This document shows positions 1 to 6,990 of a stretch of DNA of 12,946 bases, piece by piece (the stretch's first letter is position 1; each line of letters begins with the position of its first letter). The notes under the pieces are model-generated. The model saw only the letters and a program-made list of their open reading frames with translations, was not told where the DNA came from and ran no database searches. The translations under genes and the position numbers were made by a program. This stretch comes from Synergistaceae bacterium (GTDB lineage Bacteria > Synergistota > Synergistia > Synergistales > Synergistaceae): contig JAUNNW010000027.1 in assembly GCA_030531285.1 (NCBI GenBank), forward strand, positions 1-12,946. The letters are read 5' to 3'.

Positions 1-277
1 CAGCAAGTTCTTTTCTCTGGTTGCCCTGTTTTGTCTGGATTGATATCCATTCAATGTGATGTTCTTCGGTTGCCGGATGCTCGATGCTTCCGACTGTTAC
101 AAGTACTTTGCCGTCTTTGATTTCATACACGGGAACGTGTTTTTCAACTGCGGCGTCTGTTGTCCCCGGCATAAGTTCTTTCATCTCTTCCCCACAGCAG
201 ACGATGGGTACGCCCGTGTTTTTGACGATCGCTATAATCTGCCCGCAGTGTTCGCATTTGTAAAATCTCTGTTCCAT
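1..277 (-). CDS. dfx: Superoxide reductase (desulfoferrodoxin), C-terminus cut off by window edge
   Basis: This enzyme reduces superoxide to hydrogen peroxide without making oxygen, a typical cytoplasmic defence in anaerobes. The first 92 residues are visible. An N-terminal desulforedoxin-like domain has Cys8, Cys11, Cys27 and Cys28, which would bind the Fe(Cys)4 centre. The catalytic domain follows, with the lysine next to the first iron ligand (Lys46) and His47, His67 and His73. These match the spacing of the known Fe(His)4Cys site. The last two ligands (a Cys and a His near residues 115-118 in known proteins) lie beyond the window. The two-centre layout makes this the 2Fe-SOR class. The ATG at 275-277 has a GGAG about nine bases upstream. 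A TATAAT on the minus strand at 318-323 could be its -10, but I see no good -35. The ybaK gene lies 128 bases upstream on the same strand. Confidence 0.93.
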   Translation of the reverse strand, partial: MEQRFYKCEHCGQIIAIVKNTGVPIVCCGEEMKELMPGTTDAAVEKHVPVYEIKDGKVLVTVGSIEHPATEEHHIEWISIQTKQGNQRKELA

Positions 278-405
278 TCCGGCACACTCCTTTGATGTGG
301 ATGTAATTTCTGCAGCGATTATATTTTACACCAATTTACCGCTCTGCAATCAGTATAAATACCGAAAACGATGCCGTGTTTTATGTGCGTTTTATATGCA
401 GCCGT

Positions 406-885
406 TCAGCGCAGTATGTCCGCCGTTACAGCGTCTGCGGCTTTTACGAGGTCGTGCGGCGATATTTTGAAGAGTATTCCTCTGTGCCCCGCGTTTATCG
501 TGATGTAGTCAAAGGCAAGCGCCGAGGCGTCAACGTACACGGGATATTTTTTCTTTGTTCCTATCGGAGAGCAGCCTCCGCGGACGTAGCCGGTGAGCGG
601 AGTTACTTCTTTGAGCGGCACAAGTTCCGTGCTTTTGTTGCCGCTGACAGCCGCAAGAGCTTTGAAGTCAAGTTCGCGCCCCGCGGGAAGGCAGGCAAGC
701 AGTATGCCCGTTTTGTCTGCGCGCACGCAGAGGGTTTTGAAGGTGCGTTCTTCGGGTATTCCCGTTTTTGCCGCTGCGTCTTCCGCAGAGAGCAGTTCCA
801 TGTCTATGTCGTATTCAAGCAGTTCAAACGGTATTTTTTTCGTTTCAAGTATCCTTGTGGCGTTCGTTTTAACCTGTTTTGCCAT
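406..885 (-). CDS. ybaK: YbaK/EbsC-family Cys-tRNA(Pro) deacylase
   Basis: This is a trans-editing factor that hydrolyses cysteine mis-attached to tRNA(Pro), protecting translation fidelity. It has 159 residues, the usual size for a stand-alone YbaK. Visible family motifs are FKTL around residues 49-52, whose Lys50 corresponds to the catalytic lysine of YbaK. Others are the GGCSPIG loop at 103-109, and near the C-terminus the NAGHRG segment (131-136) followed by ISPHDLVKA. I start at the ATG at 883-885, preceded by a GGGTGA-like Shine-Dalgarno. An in-frame GTG nine bases upstream (892-894) is possible but lies inside that ribosome site. It is divergent from ptb. The superoxide reductase lies downstream on the same strand with no clear terminator between, so weak co-transcription is possible. 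A ProX-type relative with a slightly different editing substrate is the main alternative. Confidence 0.92.
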   Translation of the reverse strand: MAKQVKTNATRILETKKIPFELLEYDIDMELLSAEDAAAKTGIPEERTFKTLCVRADKTGILLACLPAGRELDFKALAAVSGNKSTELVPLKEVTPLTGYVRGGCSPIGTKKKYPVYVDASALAFDYITINAGHRGILFKISPHDLVKAADAVTADILR

Positions 886-930
886 GCAAATCACCCGCCG
901 TTATTATAATTCAAAAAATTCAAAAAACGG

Positions 931-959
931 CTGGCAGATTATGTAATTTGTTGTATAAT
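931..959 (+). promoter_or_regulatory. Probable sigma-70-type promoter of ptb
   Basis: A CTGGCA hexamer at 931-936 (four of six matches to TTGACA) is followed after 17 bases by a perfect TATAAT at 954-959. Transcription would begin near 966, leaving about 40 bases before the ptb start codon. The AGGAAG ribosome site is at 991-996. Confidence 0.6.
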
Positions 960-1004
960 TTCCCGCGGCAGAGTTTTTTTATTATCACAAAGGAAGTGTC
1001 GTTT

Positions 1005-1916
1005 ATGGAACAGATTCGTACTCTGGACAAGCTTGTTGAATACGCAAAGGAAATAGGCCCCAAGAAGGTTGCTGTCGCCTGCGCGGAAGACCATGTAGTT
1101 CTCGAAGCTGTTGAACGTGCCCGCAGCGAGGGCATTGTTGATGCAATTCTCGTCGGAAATGCGGACAAAATAGCGGAGGAAGCGGCAAAGGCAGGTATCG
1201 ACCTTGCGAATTACGAAGTTGCCGACTGCAAAAACGGCGCGGCAAAAACAGCTTTAATGACTGTTGAAATGGTTTCTTCCGGCAAGGCTGACATTATGAT
1301 GAAGGGTATGCTTGAATCAAGCGATTTTCTTCGTGCCGTGCTCGACAAGGAAATAGGTCTCCGTTCGGGCAAGAGAGTTCTCTCCCATTCCTACATTCAC
1401 GAGATAAAGGGCTGGGACAGGCTGATTTTCATTACTGACGGCGTTTTCAACACCTATCCGGAGCTTGCGGACAAAATTGGCATCGCGAAGAACGTTACGG
1501 AGCTTTGCCACGCTTTCGGAATTGAGATGCCCAAGATTGCCTGCCTTGCGGCTGTTGAGGTTGTCAATCCCAAGATGCAGTCCACGCTTGACGCCGCCGC
1601 TCTCGCTCAGATGAACAGGCGCGGGCAGATTAAAGGCTGTCTGCTTGACGGGCCTTTTGCGCTTGATAACGCCGTTTCGGAGGAATCGGCAAAGCATAAG
1701 GGAATTGCAGGCGAGGTCGCAGGCAAGGCAGACGTTCTGCTCGTTGACAATATTGACTGCGGCAACGCGCTGTTTAAATCAATAGTTTATTTCTCGGAGA
1801 ACAAAACGGCGGGCATCATTCTCGGCACAAAGAAGCCTGTTATTCTTACAAGCCGCGCCGATTCCGCTGAGACGAAATTCCTTTCAATAGCAACGGCAGT
1901 TGCAATGTCAAAGTAG
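1005..1916 (+). CDS. ptb: Phosphate butyryl/acetyltransferase (phosphotransbutyrylase family)
   Basis: This enzyme moves an acyl group between CoA and phosphate (for example butyryl-CoA to butyryl phosphate), the step before ATP is made by an acyl kinase. It has 303 residues, typical of Ptb and shorter than fused Pta proteins. Family motifs run the whole length: KGMLESSDFL at 100-109, LSHSYIHE at 126-133, TDGVFNTYPEL at 144-154, AAVEVVNPKMQSTLDA at 182-197, DGPFALDNAVS at 215-225 and TSRADS at 282-287. The ATG at 1005 has AGGAAG nine bases upstream. In-frame starts further upstream would run through the promoter and are unlikely. No acyl kinase gene (buk, ack) is adjacent, although ptb and buk are usually paired. 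The substrate could be butyrate, a branched-chain acid or acetate, and the sequence does not decide this. Confidence 0.92.
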   Translation: MEQIRTLDKLVEYAKEIGPKKVAVACAEDHVVLEAVERARSEGIVDAILVGNADKIAEEAAKAGIDLANYEVADCKNGAAKTALMTVEMVSSGKADIMMKGMLESSDFLRAVLDKEIGLRSGKRVLSHSYIHEIKGWDRLIFITDGVFNTYPELADKIGIAKNVTELCHAFGIEMPKIACLAAVEVVNPKMQSTLDAAALAQMNRRGQIKGCLLDGPFALDNAVSEESAKHKGIAGEVAGKADVLLVDNIDCGNALFKSIVYFSENKTAGIILGTKKPVILTSRADSAETKFLSIATAVAMSK

Positions 1917-1930
1917 AATTGCCAACTATA

Positions 1931-1966
1931 AAACTTGCTTGTGCCGCAAACAGCACAAGCAAGTTT
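1931..1966. terminator. Bidirectional terminator between ptb and the DUF1015 gene
   Basis: A perfect 14-bp stem (1931-1944 with 1953-1966) encloses an eight-base loop. The plus strand continues into further Ts and the minus strand into TTTTATA, so it can end ptb from the left and the DUF1015 gene (stop at 1971) from the right. Confidence 0.85.
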
Positions 1967-1970
1967 TTTA

Positions 1971-3197
1971 TTATCTTATTTTCCTTGCTTCAAGGTAGAA
2001 GCGTTTGTCATCGGCACTGCCTATTGAGAAAGTTTTCTTTGGCAGCGCACCGCCTGCTTTTATTGCCGGAAAGAAACTTTTTTTGTCCATTGCGTTGAAA
2101 ATAATTCCTACTGCCCCGCTTTCGGCAACGATTTTGTCAACGTTTGCCCTGCCGTGTACGTAGTCAAGAGAGAGATATTTGTTTTTGGCAGCATATTTGT
2201 CCAGCCATTTCTGCATAACAGCCAGCGGCATAAGTTTGCCGCGTCCGTCAATCGCAAATTCCTCTTCACCGCCGTTCGCAAACGTAAAGGTTATTTCACT
2301 TCCTTCCATAAGCGACATACCGTTCAGTTCAAGCCAGCGTTCAAAGGCTTCGACAATGTCTTCTTTTATTCCGAAAAGTACGCGGTGTATGGGCTGAAAT
2401 ACTATGGTGTCCGAATGAAGGTTCACTATTTCCGCAAGCATTCTGCGCGCCGGATGATTTTTGACTTCTTCCGGCGAAAGCGCCGATTTCAGTTTTTCCC
2501 AGCAGCTTTTCGCCGTCGCAATGGAGTGGTTGCCGTCGCCTGCCGCCAAAAATATTTCCCCCGCTTTTTCTTCAAGTTCTGAAAGCCGAATACGCAGTTT
2601 TTCCGCCGCTTTTCCTTCAATTGCCCAGCCTGCAATATGTCCGCCGTTTTGCATGAGGTCGAAATCATACAGTTTTCTGAAGCTGTTTTTCTGCGCTGCC
2701 AGTGGTTCTATCAACTGTTTTTCTGCGTCGTTAAGCAGAAGCAGAACGTGCGGCAGTTCAAGTACAGCGTTTTCGCGTATTTTTTCGCGCGGAGGTATGC
2801 GCGAGAGTATTGTGCCTTCCGTTGCCCGCACTTTTGGCTTTGTTCCTTCCCTGAAATCGTATTCTTCAAGGTCAAGAGCGCCGAGCAAACCCGACAGAAC
2901 TCCGGCTGAGGTCTGGCGTTCAACGTAAATAAAGCCGTTTTTGACAGCTTCCGTCAGAGTTCCGTCCGCAAGATATTTTTTCATGTTTTCGTTTATTTCT
3001 TCCGTTAACTTCCCCGCTTCGCTGAGATATATTTCCGGCAGCGTAAGTTTCAGCGTTGAAGGCGCGCTGCCGGCGATGTTTTCAGTTTCTTTCCAGTATT
3101 CAGGCTGGCTTGTGTATTGGTCACAGGCGATTACAGCCCATTTTTGCAGATCGACGTCTTTATTCGGCAATAATATGTCCGTTGAATCAAATATCAT
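1971..3197 (-). CDS. DUF1015 family protein (COG4198), function unknown
   Basis: This 408-residue cytoplasmic protein has no signal peptide or membrane segment and matches the length and pattern of the DUF1015 family. Recognisable family segments are ACDQYTSQPEYW (24-35), a conserved stretch starting RATEGTILSRIPPRE (124-138), the core AAGDGNHSIATAK (218-230), and QPIHRVLFG (268-276). The GNHS form of the core distinguishes it from relatives that have GHHRYETA there. The biochemical role is not known to me, so I assign none. The ATG at 3195-3197 has a strong AAGGAG seven bases upstream. The gene lies 51 bases after glmS on the same strand, with a GC-rich hairpin but no visible promoter between. 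It probably depends on glmS read-through. In other genomes these genes often sit near serine biosynthesis genes, but none is present here. Confidence 0.85.
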   Translation of the reverse strand: MIFDSTDILLPNKDVDLQKWAVIACDQYTSQPEYWKETENIAGSAPSTLKLTLPEIYLSEAGKLTEEINENMKKYLADGTLTEAVKNGFIYVERQTSAGVLSGLLGALDLEEYDFREGTKPKVRATEGTILSRIPPREKIRENAVLELPHVLLLLNDAEKQLIEPLAAQKNSFRKLYDFDLMQNGGHIAGWAIEGKAAEKLRIRLSELEEKAGEIFLAAGDGNHSIATAKSCWEKLKSALSPEEVKNHPARRMLAEIVNLHSDTIVFQPIHRVLFGIKEDIVEAFERWLELNGMSLMEGSEITFTFANGGEEEFAIDGRGKLMPLAVMQKWLDKYAAKNKYLSLDYVHGRANVDKIVAESGAVGIIFNAMDKKSFFPAIKAGGALPKKTFSIGSADDKRFYLEARKIR

Positions 3198-3220
3198 TTT
3201 CTTGCTCCTTTTTGAAAGTT

Positions 3221-3244
3221 AAACCGCCGAAATGCCGGCGGTTT
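3221..3244 (-). terminator. Hairpin between glmS and the DUF1015 gene, weak terminator or attenuator
   Basis: A 9-bp stem (3221-3229 with 3236-3244, six-base loop) lies just past the glmS stop. On the minus strand it is followed only by a broken T stretch (TTTAACTTTC), so termination is probably partial. The next ribosome site (3205-3210) starts only about ten bases further on. It may stop most glmS transcripts, or protect the glmS 3' end while letting some read-through reach the DUF1015 gene. Confidence 0.55.
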
Positions 3245-3248
3245 GTTG

Positions 3249-5072
3249 TTATTCAACTGTTACAGATTTTGCCAGATTTCTCGGCATATCTATGTCGCAG
3301 CCTCTCTGACGCGCAACGTAGTACGCGAAAAGCTGCAAAGGTATTACCTGAAGGAACGGATAAAGCTCCGGCTCTGTTACAGGCGTGTATATTACCGAGC
3401 GCGTGTACTGCAAAATCGCCTGATCGCCTTCCGCAGCTATCGCTATTACCGGCGATTTGCGAGCCATGGACTCTTCAATATTTGAAATTGTTTTTTCCCA
3501 CATATCATTTTTCGGAATAAGCGCGACAACGGGAAGCTCCTTGTCAAGAAGCGCGATGGGGCCGTGTTTCATTTCGCCTGCCGGATAGGCTTCCGCGTGC
3601 ATATAGGAAATTTCTTTGAGTTTGAGAGCTCCTTCAAGCGCCGGCGGATAGGACAGCGTGCGCCCGAGGAAGAAGAAACCTCTGGCGTCCGCAAATTCTC
3701 TTGCGATATGCTCTATGTCATGTTCCTGTTTCAGAATTTCGGCAAGTTTTGCCGGAATGTCCATGAGCGCTGAAGCAAGGCGGGTTTCTGTTTCAGGCAA
3801 AAGCTCGCCTTTAAGTTTTGCAATATACATGCCAAGCAGGACAAGAACCGTTATCTGCGCAGTAAACGTTTTGGTGGCTGCAACGCCTATTTCAGGACCC
3901 GCAGGGGTTATGAGCGCATTGCCCACCTCACGGTGGATTGTGGAACCGCGCACGTTGGTTATTACAAGACATTCCGCGCCCTTTGACTTGGCAAGCCTTG
4001 CCGCGTGGAGCGTGTCCGCCGTTTCGCCAGACTGCGAAACAAATATGCAGAGCGTGCTTTCGTCCGCCGGAATGTTTCTGTAACGGTATTCAGACGCGAC
4101 TTCGCAGCGGTTTTCAAAGCTGCCAAAGGTTTCCCATATCTGTGCTGCCGTCATTGTCGCGTAGTGGCTTGTACCGCAGGCGACAAAATGTATTTTGCGG
4201 AATTTTTTGACGTCTTCAGCTGTCCACGGCAGTTCTGAGGAAAGGTCAATCTTTCCCGACGCGACGCGGCCAAGCAGTGTATGCGTCATTACGTCAGGCT
4301 GTTCGTGGATTTCTTTGAGCATAAAGTGCGGATAAGAGCCCCTGTTCGTCATTGCGGCGTTCCAGTCAAGGTGCATCGTTTCTTTCGCGTGCGGTCTGCC
4401 CGCAAAATCAAAGAATTCACAGCCTGCAGGGGTTATCCTTGCCATTTCGTCGTCGTCCATGAACCATACGTCGTGAGTAAATTCAAGCAAAGCCGTTGCG
4501 TCCGACGCGCAAAAGCCCGCGTTGCCGGCATGTCCAACAACAAGCGGAGAGCCTTTGCGGCACACCCATATTTCTTTTTTGTCAGCGAACATTATAACAA
4601 GGGCAAAGGCACCGCGTATTCTTCCGGTCAACTTTACGATTGCCTCTTTCGGATTGCCGTCGTAGACATATCCAAGATACTGAACTGCGGATTCCGTGTC
4701 TGTTTCGCTGTGGAAGCAGACACCCTTGTCCTCCAGTTCGTCGCGTATCTCGCGGGCGTTTTCTATTATGCCGTTGTGAACGACAACAACGCGGTTATCG
4801 TTTGAAACGTGCGGATGAGCGTTGTTTTCGGTAACGCCTCCGTGCGTTGCCCAGCGCGTGTGCCCTATTCCGAATTCGCCGCGCAGCCCTGCTTCGGCGA
4901 CACGCTCGGCAAGATTTTTGACGCGTCCGACCGTTCTTATTTCTTCAATTTTGCCATGATTTATAACGGCTATTCCTGCTGAATCGTAGCCGCGGTACTC
5001 ATGCTTCGCCAAACCGTCCAAAATGATTTTTGTCGGCTCCTGACCGCCAATGTAACCCATAATTCCGCACAT
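3249..5072 (-). CDS. glmS: Glutamine-fructose-6-phosphate aminotransferase (isomerizing), GlmS
   Basis: GlmS makes glucosamine-6-phosphate from fructose-6-phosphate and glutamine, the first committed step to UDP-GlcNAc for peptidoglycan (and LPS where present). It has 607 residues, the usual length. The N-terminal glutaminase domain (about 1-220) starts MCGI, with Cys2 as the nucleophile after Met removal, and carries GHTRWATHG (70-78) and HNG (99-101). Two SIS sugar-isomerase domains follow. The first has ACGTS (298-302), SQSGE (346-350) and the PEIGVAATKTFTAQ segment (393-406). The second has KEISYMHAEAYPAGEMKHG (486-504) with His503. The C-terminal KSVTVE contains the lysine expected to bind the open-chain sugar. 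The ATG at 5070-5072 has a GGAGG ribosome site at 5081-5085. No glmS ribozyme is recognisable in the short leader, so control is probably by other means. It is divergent from purA and upstream of the DUF1015 gene. Confidence 0.98.
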   Translation of the reverse strand: MCGIMGYIGGQEPTKIILDGLAKHEYRGYDSAGIAVINHGKIEEIRTVGRVKNLAERVAEAGLRGEFGIGHTRWATHGGVTENNAHPHVSNDNRVVVVHNGIIENAREIRDELEDKGVCFHSETDTESAVQYLGYVYDGNPKEAIVKLTGRIRGAFALVIMFADKKEIWVCRKGSPLVVGHAGNAGFCASDATALLEFTHDVWFMDDDEMARITPAGCEFFDFAGRPHAKETMHLDWNAAMTNRGSYPHFMLKEIHEQPDVMTHTLLGRVASGKIDLSSELPWTAEDVKKFRKIHFVACGTSHYATMTAAQIWETFGSFENRCEVASEYRYRNIPADESTLCIFVSQSGETADTLHAARLAKSKGAECLVITNVRGSTIHREVGNALITPAGPEIGVAATKTFTAQITVLVLLGMYIAKLKGELLPETETRLASALMDIPAKLAEILKQEHDIEHIAREFADARGFFFLGRTLSYPPALEGALKLKEISYMHAEAYPAGEMKHGPIALLDKELPVVALIPKNDMWEKTISNIEESMARKSPVIAIAAEGDQAILQYTRSVIYTPVTEPELYPFLQVIPLQLFAYYVARQRGCDIDMPRNLAKSVTVE

Positions 5073-5124
5073 GACACAACCCTCCGTATGCTGTACTGTT
5101 TTGTCAATTGCAATATCCGAAGCA

Positions 5125-5152
5125 ATTATACATTAAAAAATACAATTTTCAG
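5125..5152 (-). promoter_or_regulatory. Probable promoter of glmS
   Basis: On the minus strand, CTGAAA (5147-5152) and a perfect TATAAT (5125-5130) are 16 bases apart. Transcription would start near 5118, giving a leader of about 45 bases before the glmS ATG. That is too short for a glmS ribozyme. Confidence 0.5.
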
Positions 5153-5204
5153 CTAAGTTTCAGACAAAAAATCCGATAACCTTACATTCAGCCGCAAATA
5201 AAAG

Positions 5205-5232
5205 TTGAAAAATAAAATTATGGTTGTAGAAT
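5205..5232 (+). promoter_or_regulatory. Probable promoter of purA
   Basis: TTGAAA (5205-5210) and TAGAAT (5227-5232) are 16 bases apart, each matching the sigma-70 consensus at five of six positions. The start site would be near 5239, just before the hairpin at 5247-5266. Confidence 0.55.
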
Positions 5233-5246
5233 ACTGTTTGGACAAA

Positions 5247-5266
5247 GGCGGCTTCAGAAAGCTGCC
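5247..5266 (+). promoter_or_regulatory. Stem-loop at the predicted 5' end of purA mRNA
   Basis: GGCGGCTT (5247-5254) pairs with AAGCTGCC (5259-5266), including one G-U pair, around the loop CAGA. No T-run follows, so it is not a terminator. It lies about eight bases from the predicted transcript start and about 22 bases before the start codon, so it could stabilise the mRNA or affect initiation. It does not match a riboswitch class I recognise. Confidence 0.4.
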
Positions 5267-5288
5267 GGGTGTAAAGTGAGTGATGACT

Positions 5289-6569
5289 ATGAGTGTATAC
5301 GCCGTAGTTGGAGTACAGTGGGGCGATGAAGGAAAAGGACGCTGCGTTGACACGCTTGCAGCCAATTCTGACGCCGTAGTACGCTATCAGGGCGGAGCAA
5401 ACGCAGGACATACCGTTGTCGTGGGTGATGAGAAGTTTGTATTCCACCTTCTTCCTTCCGGAATACTTTATCAGGACAAGATTTGCATAATAGGCAACGG
5501 AGTCGTGGTTGATCCCGAGCAGCTTTTTGCAGAGATAGACGAGCTTGCGGCACGCGGCAAAAAGATGTCGAAGCTTATCGTCAGTAATGCGGCGCATATT
5601 GTTATGCCGTATCACAAACTGCTTGACGGGCTTAACGAGGCTTTTCTCTCCGACGGACAAAAAATTGGAACCACAGGCCGCGGCATAGGCCCCTGCTACA
5701 CCGACAAAATTCAGCGCATGGGCATCCGCGCGGAAGATTTGATAGATCCTGCGGTGCTTAAAGAGAAGCTTGAACTTAATCTCAGGCTGAAAAACGAGAT
5801 TATTACCAAGGTCTACGGGGGTACGGCAGTTGATTTTGATACTCTTTACAAGCAGGCTCTCGCGTGGGGTGAAAGACTTAAACCGATGCTTGGAGACACA
5901 TACGAAGCCCTGTCGGAACTTGACAGAAACGGAAAGAATATTCTTTTTGAAGGCGCTCAGGCGACGCTGCTTGATATAGACCACGGCACCTATCCGTTCG
6001 TAACAAGCTCAAGCACAACGGCAGGAGGCGCCTGCACCGGAAGCGGTTTGGGGCCCAACAGAATCAAAAAAGTTTTCGGCGTAATGAAGGCATACTGCAC
6101 ACGCGTGGGGGCAGGCCCTTTCCCGACGGAAGATTTCGGAGACGACGGCGAAACGCTGCGCCAGACAGGCGGAGAGTTCGGTGCCACAACCGGCAGGCCG
6201 CGCCGCTGCGGATGGTGCGACCTTGTAATAGCCGATTATGCGGCAAAAATTAACGGACTTGACGGTTTCGCGCTGACGAAGCTTGACGTGCTTACAGGAT
6301 TTGACAAAATCAAAATCTGCACGGCTTACGACGTTGACGGAAAGATTTACACGCATTTTCCAAGCAGCGTTGCAGATCTTTCAAAGGCTCGCCCAGTTTA
6401 TGAAGAGCTGCAGGGCTGGACTGAAGATATATCAACCTGCCGCAGTTTTGAAGAGCTTCCCGAAACAGCACAGGCTTACGTAAAATATATTGAAGAAAAA
6501 ACAGGGGTGCCCATTGTTCTGATAGGCGTAGGCGCAGGCAGGGACGACACTATACACAGAGGAATTTAG
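5289..6569 (+). CDS. purA: Adenylosuccinate synthetase PurA
   Basis: PurA joins IMP and aspartate using GTP to make adenylosuccinate, the first step from IMP to AMP. It has 426 residues, the usual size. Motifs are the GTP-loop GDEGKG at 12-17 with catalytic Asp13, and NAGHT with catalytic His41 (same numbers as the E. coli enzyme). Further on are the IMP-binding GTTGRGIGPCYTDK segment, the ATTGRPRRCGW loop, and TKLDVLTG, which matches the guanine-recognising motif. I chose the ATG at 5289 because the protein then begins MSVYAVVG as in homologues, with AGTGAG about eight bases upstream. The ATG at 5283 and a GTG at 5280 are in frame and would add two or three residues. It stands alone, divergent from glmS, and ends in a terminator shared with the next gene. 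Confidence 0.97.
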   Translation: MSVYAVVGVQWGDEGKGRCVDTLAANSDAVVRYQGGANAGHTVVVGDEKFVFHLLPSGILYQDKICIIGNGVVVDPEQLFAEIDELAARGKKMSKLIVSNAAHIVMPYHKLLDGLNEAFLSDGQKIGTTGRGIGPCYTDKIQRMGIRAEDLIDPAVLKEKLELNLRLKNEIITKVYGGTAVDFDTLYKQALAWGERLKPMLGDTYEALSELDRNGKNILFEGAQATLLDIDHGTYPFVTSSSTTAGGACTGSGLGPNRIKKVFGVMKAYCTRVGAGPFPTEDFGDDGETLRQTGGEFGATTGRPRRCGWCDLVIADYAAKINGLDGFALTKLDVLTGFDKIKICTAYDVDGKIYTHFPSSVADLSKARPVYEELQGWTEDISTCRSFEELPETAQAYVKYIEEKTGVPIVLIGVGAGRDDTIHRGI

Positions 6570-6591
6570 TTTTTCGCAGTTAAAAAAATTT

Positions 6592-6608
6592 ACCGCCCGA
6601 TGGGCGGT
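6592..6608. terminator. Bidirectional terminator between purA and the GIY-YIG gene
   Basis: A 7-bp GC-rich stem (6592-6598 with 6602-6608) has a three-base loop. The plus strand runs on into TTATTTTTT and the minus strand into AAATTTTTTT, so it can serve both convergent genes. The stop codon of the minus-strand gene (6609-6611) abuts the stem. Confidence 0.85.
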
Positions 6609-6860
6609 TTATTTTTTGAAAATCAGTTTTAATTTTTCAGAACGTGAAAGCTTTTTTATCTCAGCTTCCCTTTTGAGCGCTTCTGCTTTGCTGCCGCATG
6701 GCTCGTGCCACAGCATTTCAACCGGACGTTTTGAGTGCGTGTATTTTGATGCCGTTCCCGCATTGTGCGCTGCAAGACGCTTTTCAAGGTCGTTTGTCCA
6801 GCCTGTATAGAGAGTTCCGTCCGAACATTTCAGTATATAGACGTACGCCGTTTCAGTCAT
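6609..6860 (-). CDS. Small GIY-YIG domain protein (YhbQ/YazA-like)
   Basis: This 83-residue protein is a single GIY-YIG nuclease fold with no extra DNA-binding domain, the usual form of the YhbQ/YazA group. The signature appears as YVY (6-8) and YTG (18-20). Arg28 follows in NDLEKRLAAHN, then KYT (39-41) and RPV (45-47), and Glu65 in REAEIKKL, the likely metal-binding glutamate. The catalytic residues therefore appear intact. Relatives have been linked to DNA cleavage or repair, but the cellular role is poorly known. The ATG at 6858-6860 has GGAGG at 6871-6875. A minus-strand TATAAT (6882-6887) with a weak TTGCGG (6906-6911) 18 bases upstream is a possible promoter. It is divergent from trkA with a 130-base gap. 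Confidence 0.92.
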   Translation of the reverse strand: MTETAYVYILKCSDGTLYTGWTNDLEKRLAAHNAGTASKYTHSKRPVEMLWHEPCGSKAEALKREAEIKKLSRSEKLKLIFKK

Positions 6861-6924
6861 TTACCGACCGCCTCCGCAGCTATTATACACAAAAATGGCA
6901 AAATCCCGCAAATTTCTAATTTTG

Positions 6925-6953
6925 CTGACTTTTTAAGCAAAAAGGAGTAAAAT
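6925..6953 (+). promoter_or_regulatory. Probable promoter of trkA-trkH
   Basis: CTGACT (6925-6930) and TAAAAT (6948-6953) are separated by 17 bases. The transcript would begin near 6960, leaving a leader of about 30 bases. That is too short for a potassium- or c-di-AMP-sensing riboswitch. Confidence 0.5.
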
Positions 6954-6990
6954 TACGTTTCAAGTTGATTCTCCAAAAGGAGTGACCATC

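Noticed and set aside
376..946. Long open frames on the plus strand at 376-909 and 593-946
   Set aside because: Both run opposite to ybaK, which has intact catalytic and structural motifs and a proper ribosome site.
5073..5288. glmS ribozyme upstream of glmS
   Set aside because: The predicted transcript leader is only about 45 bases, and I find none of the conserved ribozyme core segments on the minus strand.
5160..5984. A 274-codon open frame on the minus strand overlapping purA
   Set aside because: It lies almost wholly antisense to the intact, motif-complete purA, has no family motif and reads as low-complexity composition. It is a by-product of purA codon bias.
6609..6860. Homing endonuclease or mobile-element origin for the GIY-YIG gene
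   Set aside because: The protein is the short single-domain YhbQ/YazA type, with no intron, flanking repeats or extra DNA-binding domain, and it shares an ordinary terminator with purA.
6895..6936. A 13-codon ORF (MAKSRKFLILLTF) upstream of trkA
   Set aside because: It has no Shine-Dalgarno and overlaps the predicted trkA -35 element, so it would not be transcribed from that promoter.
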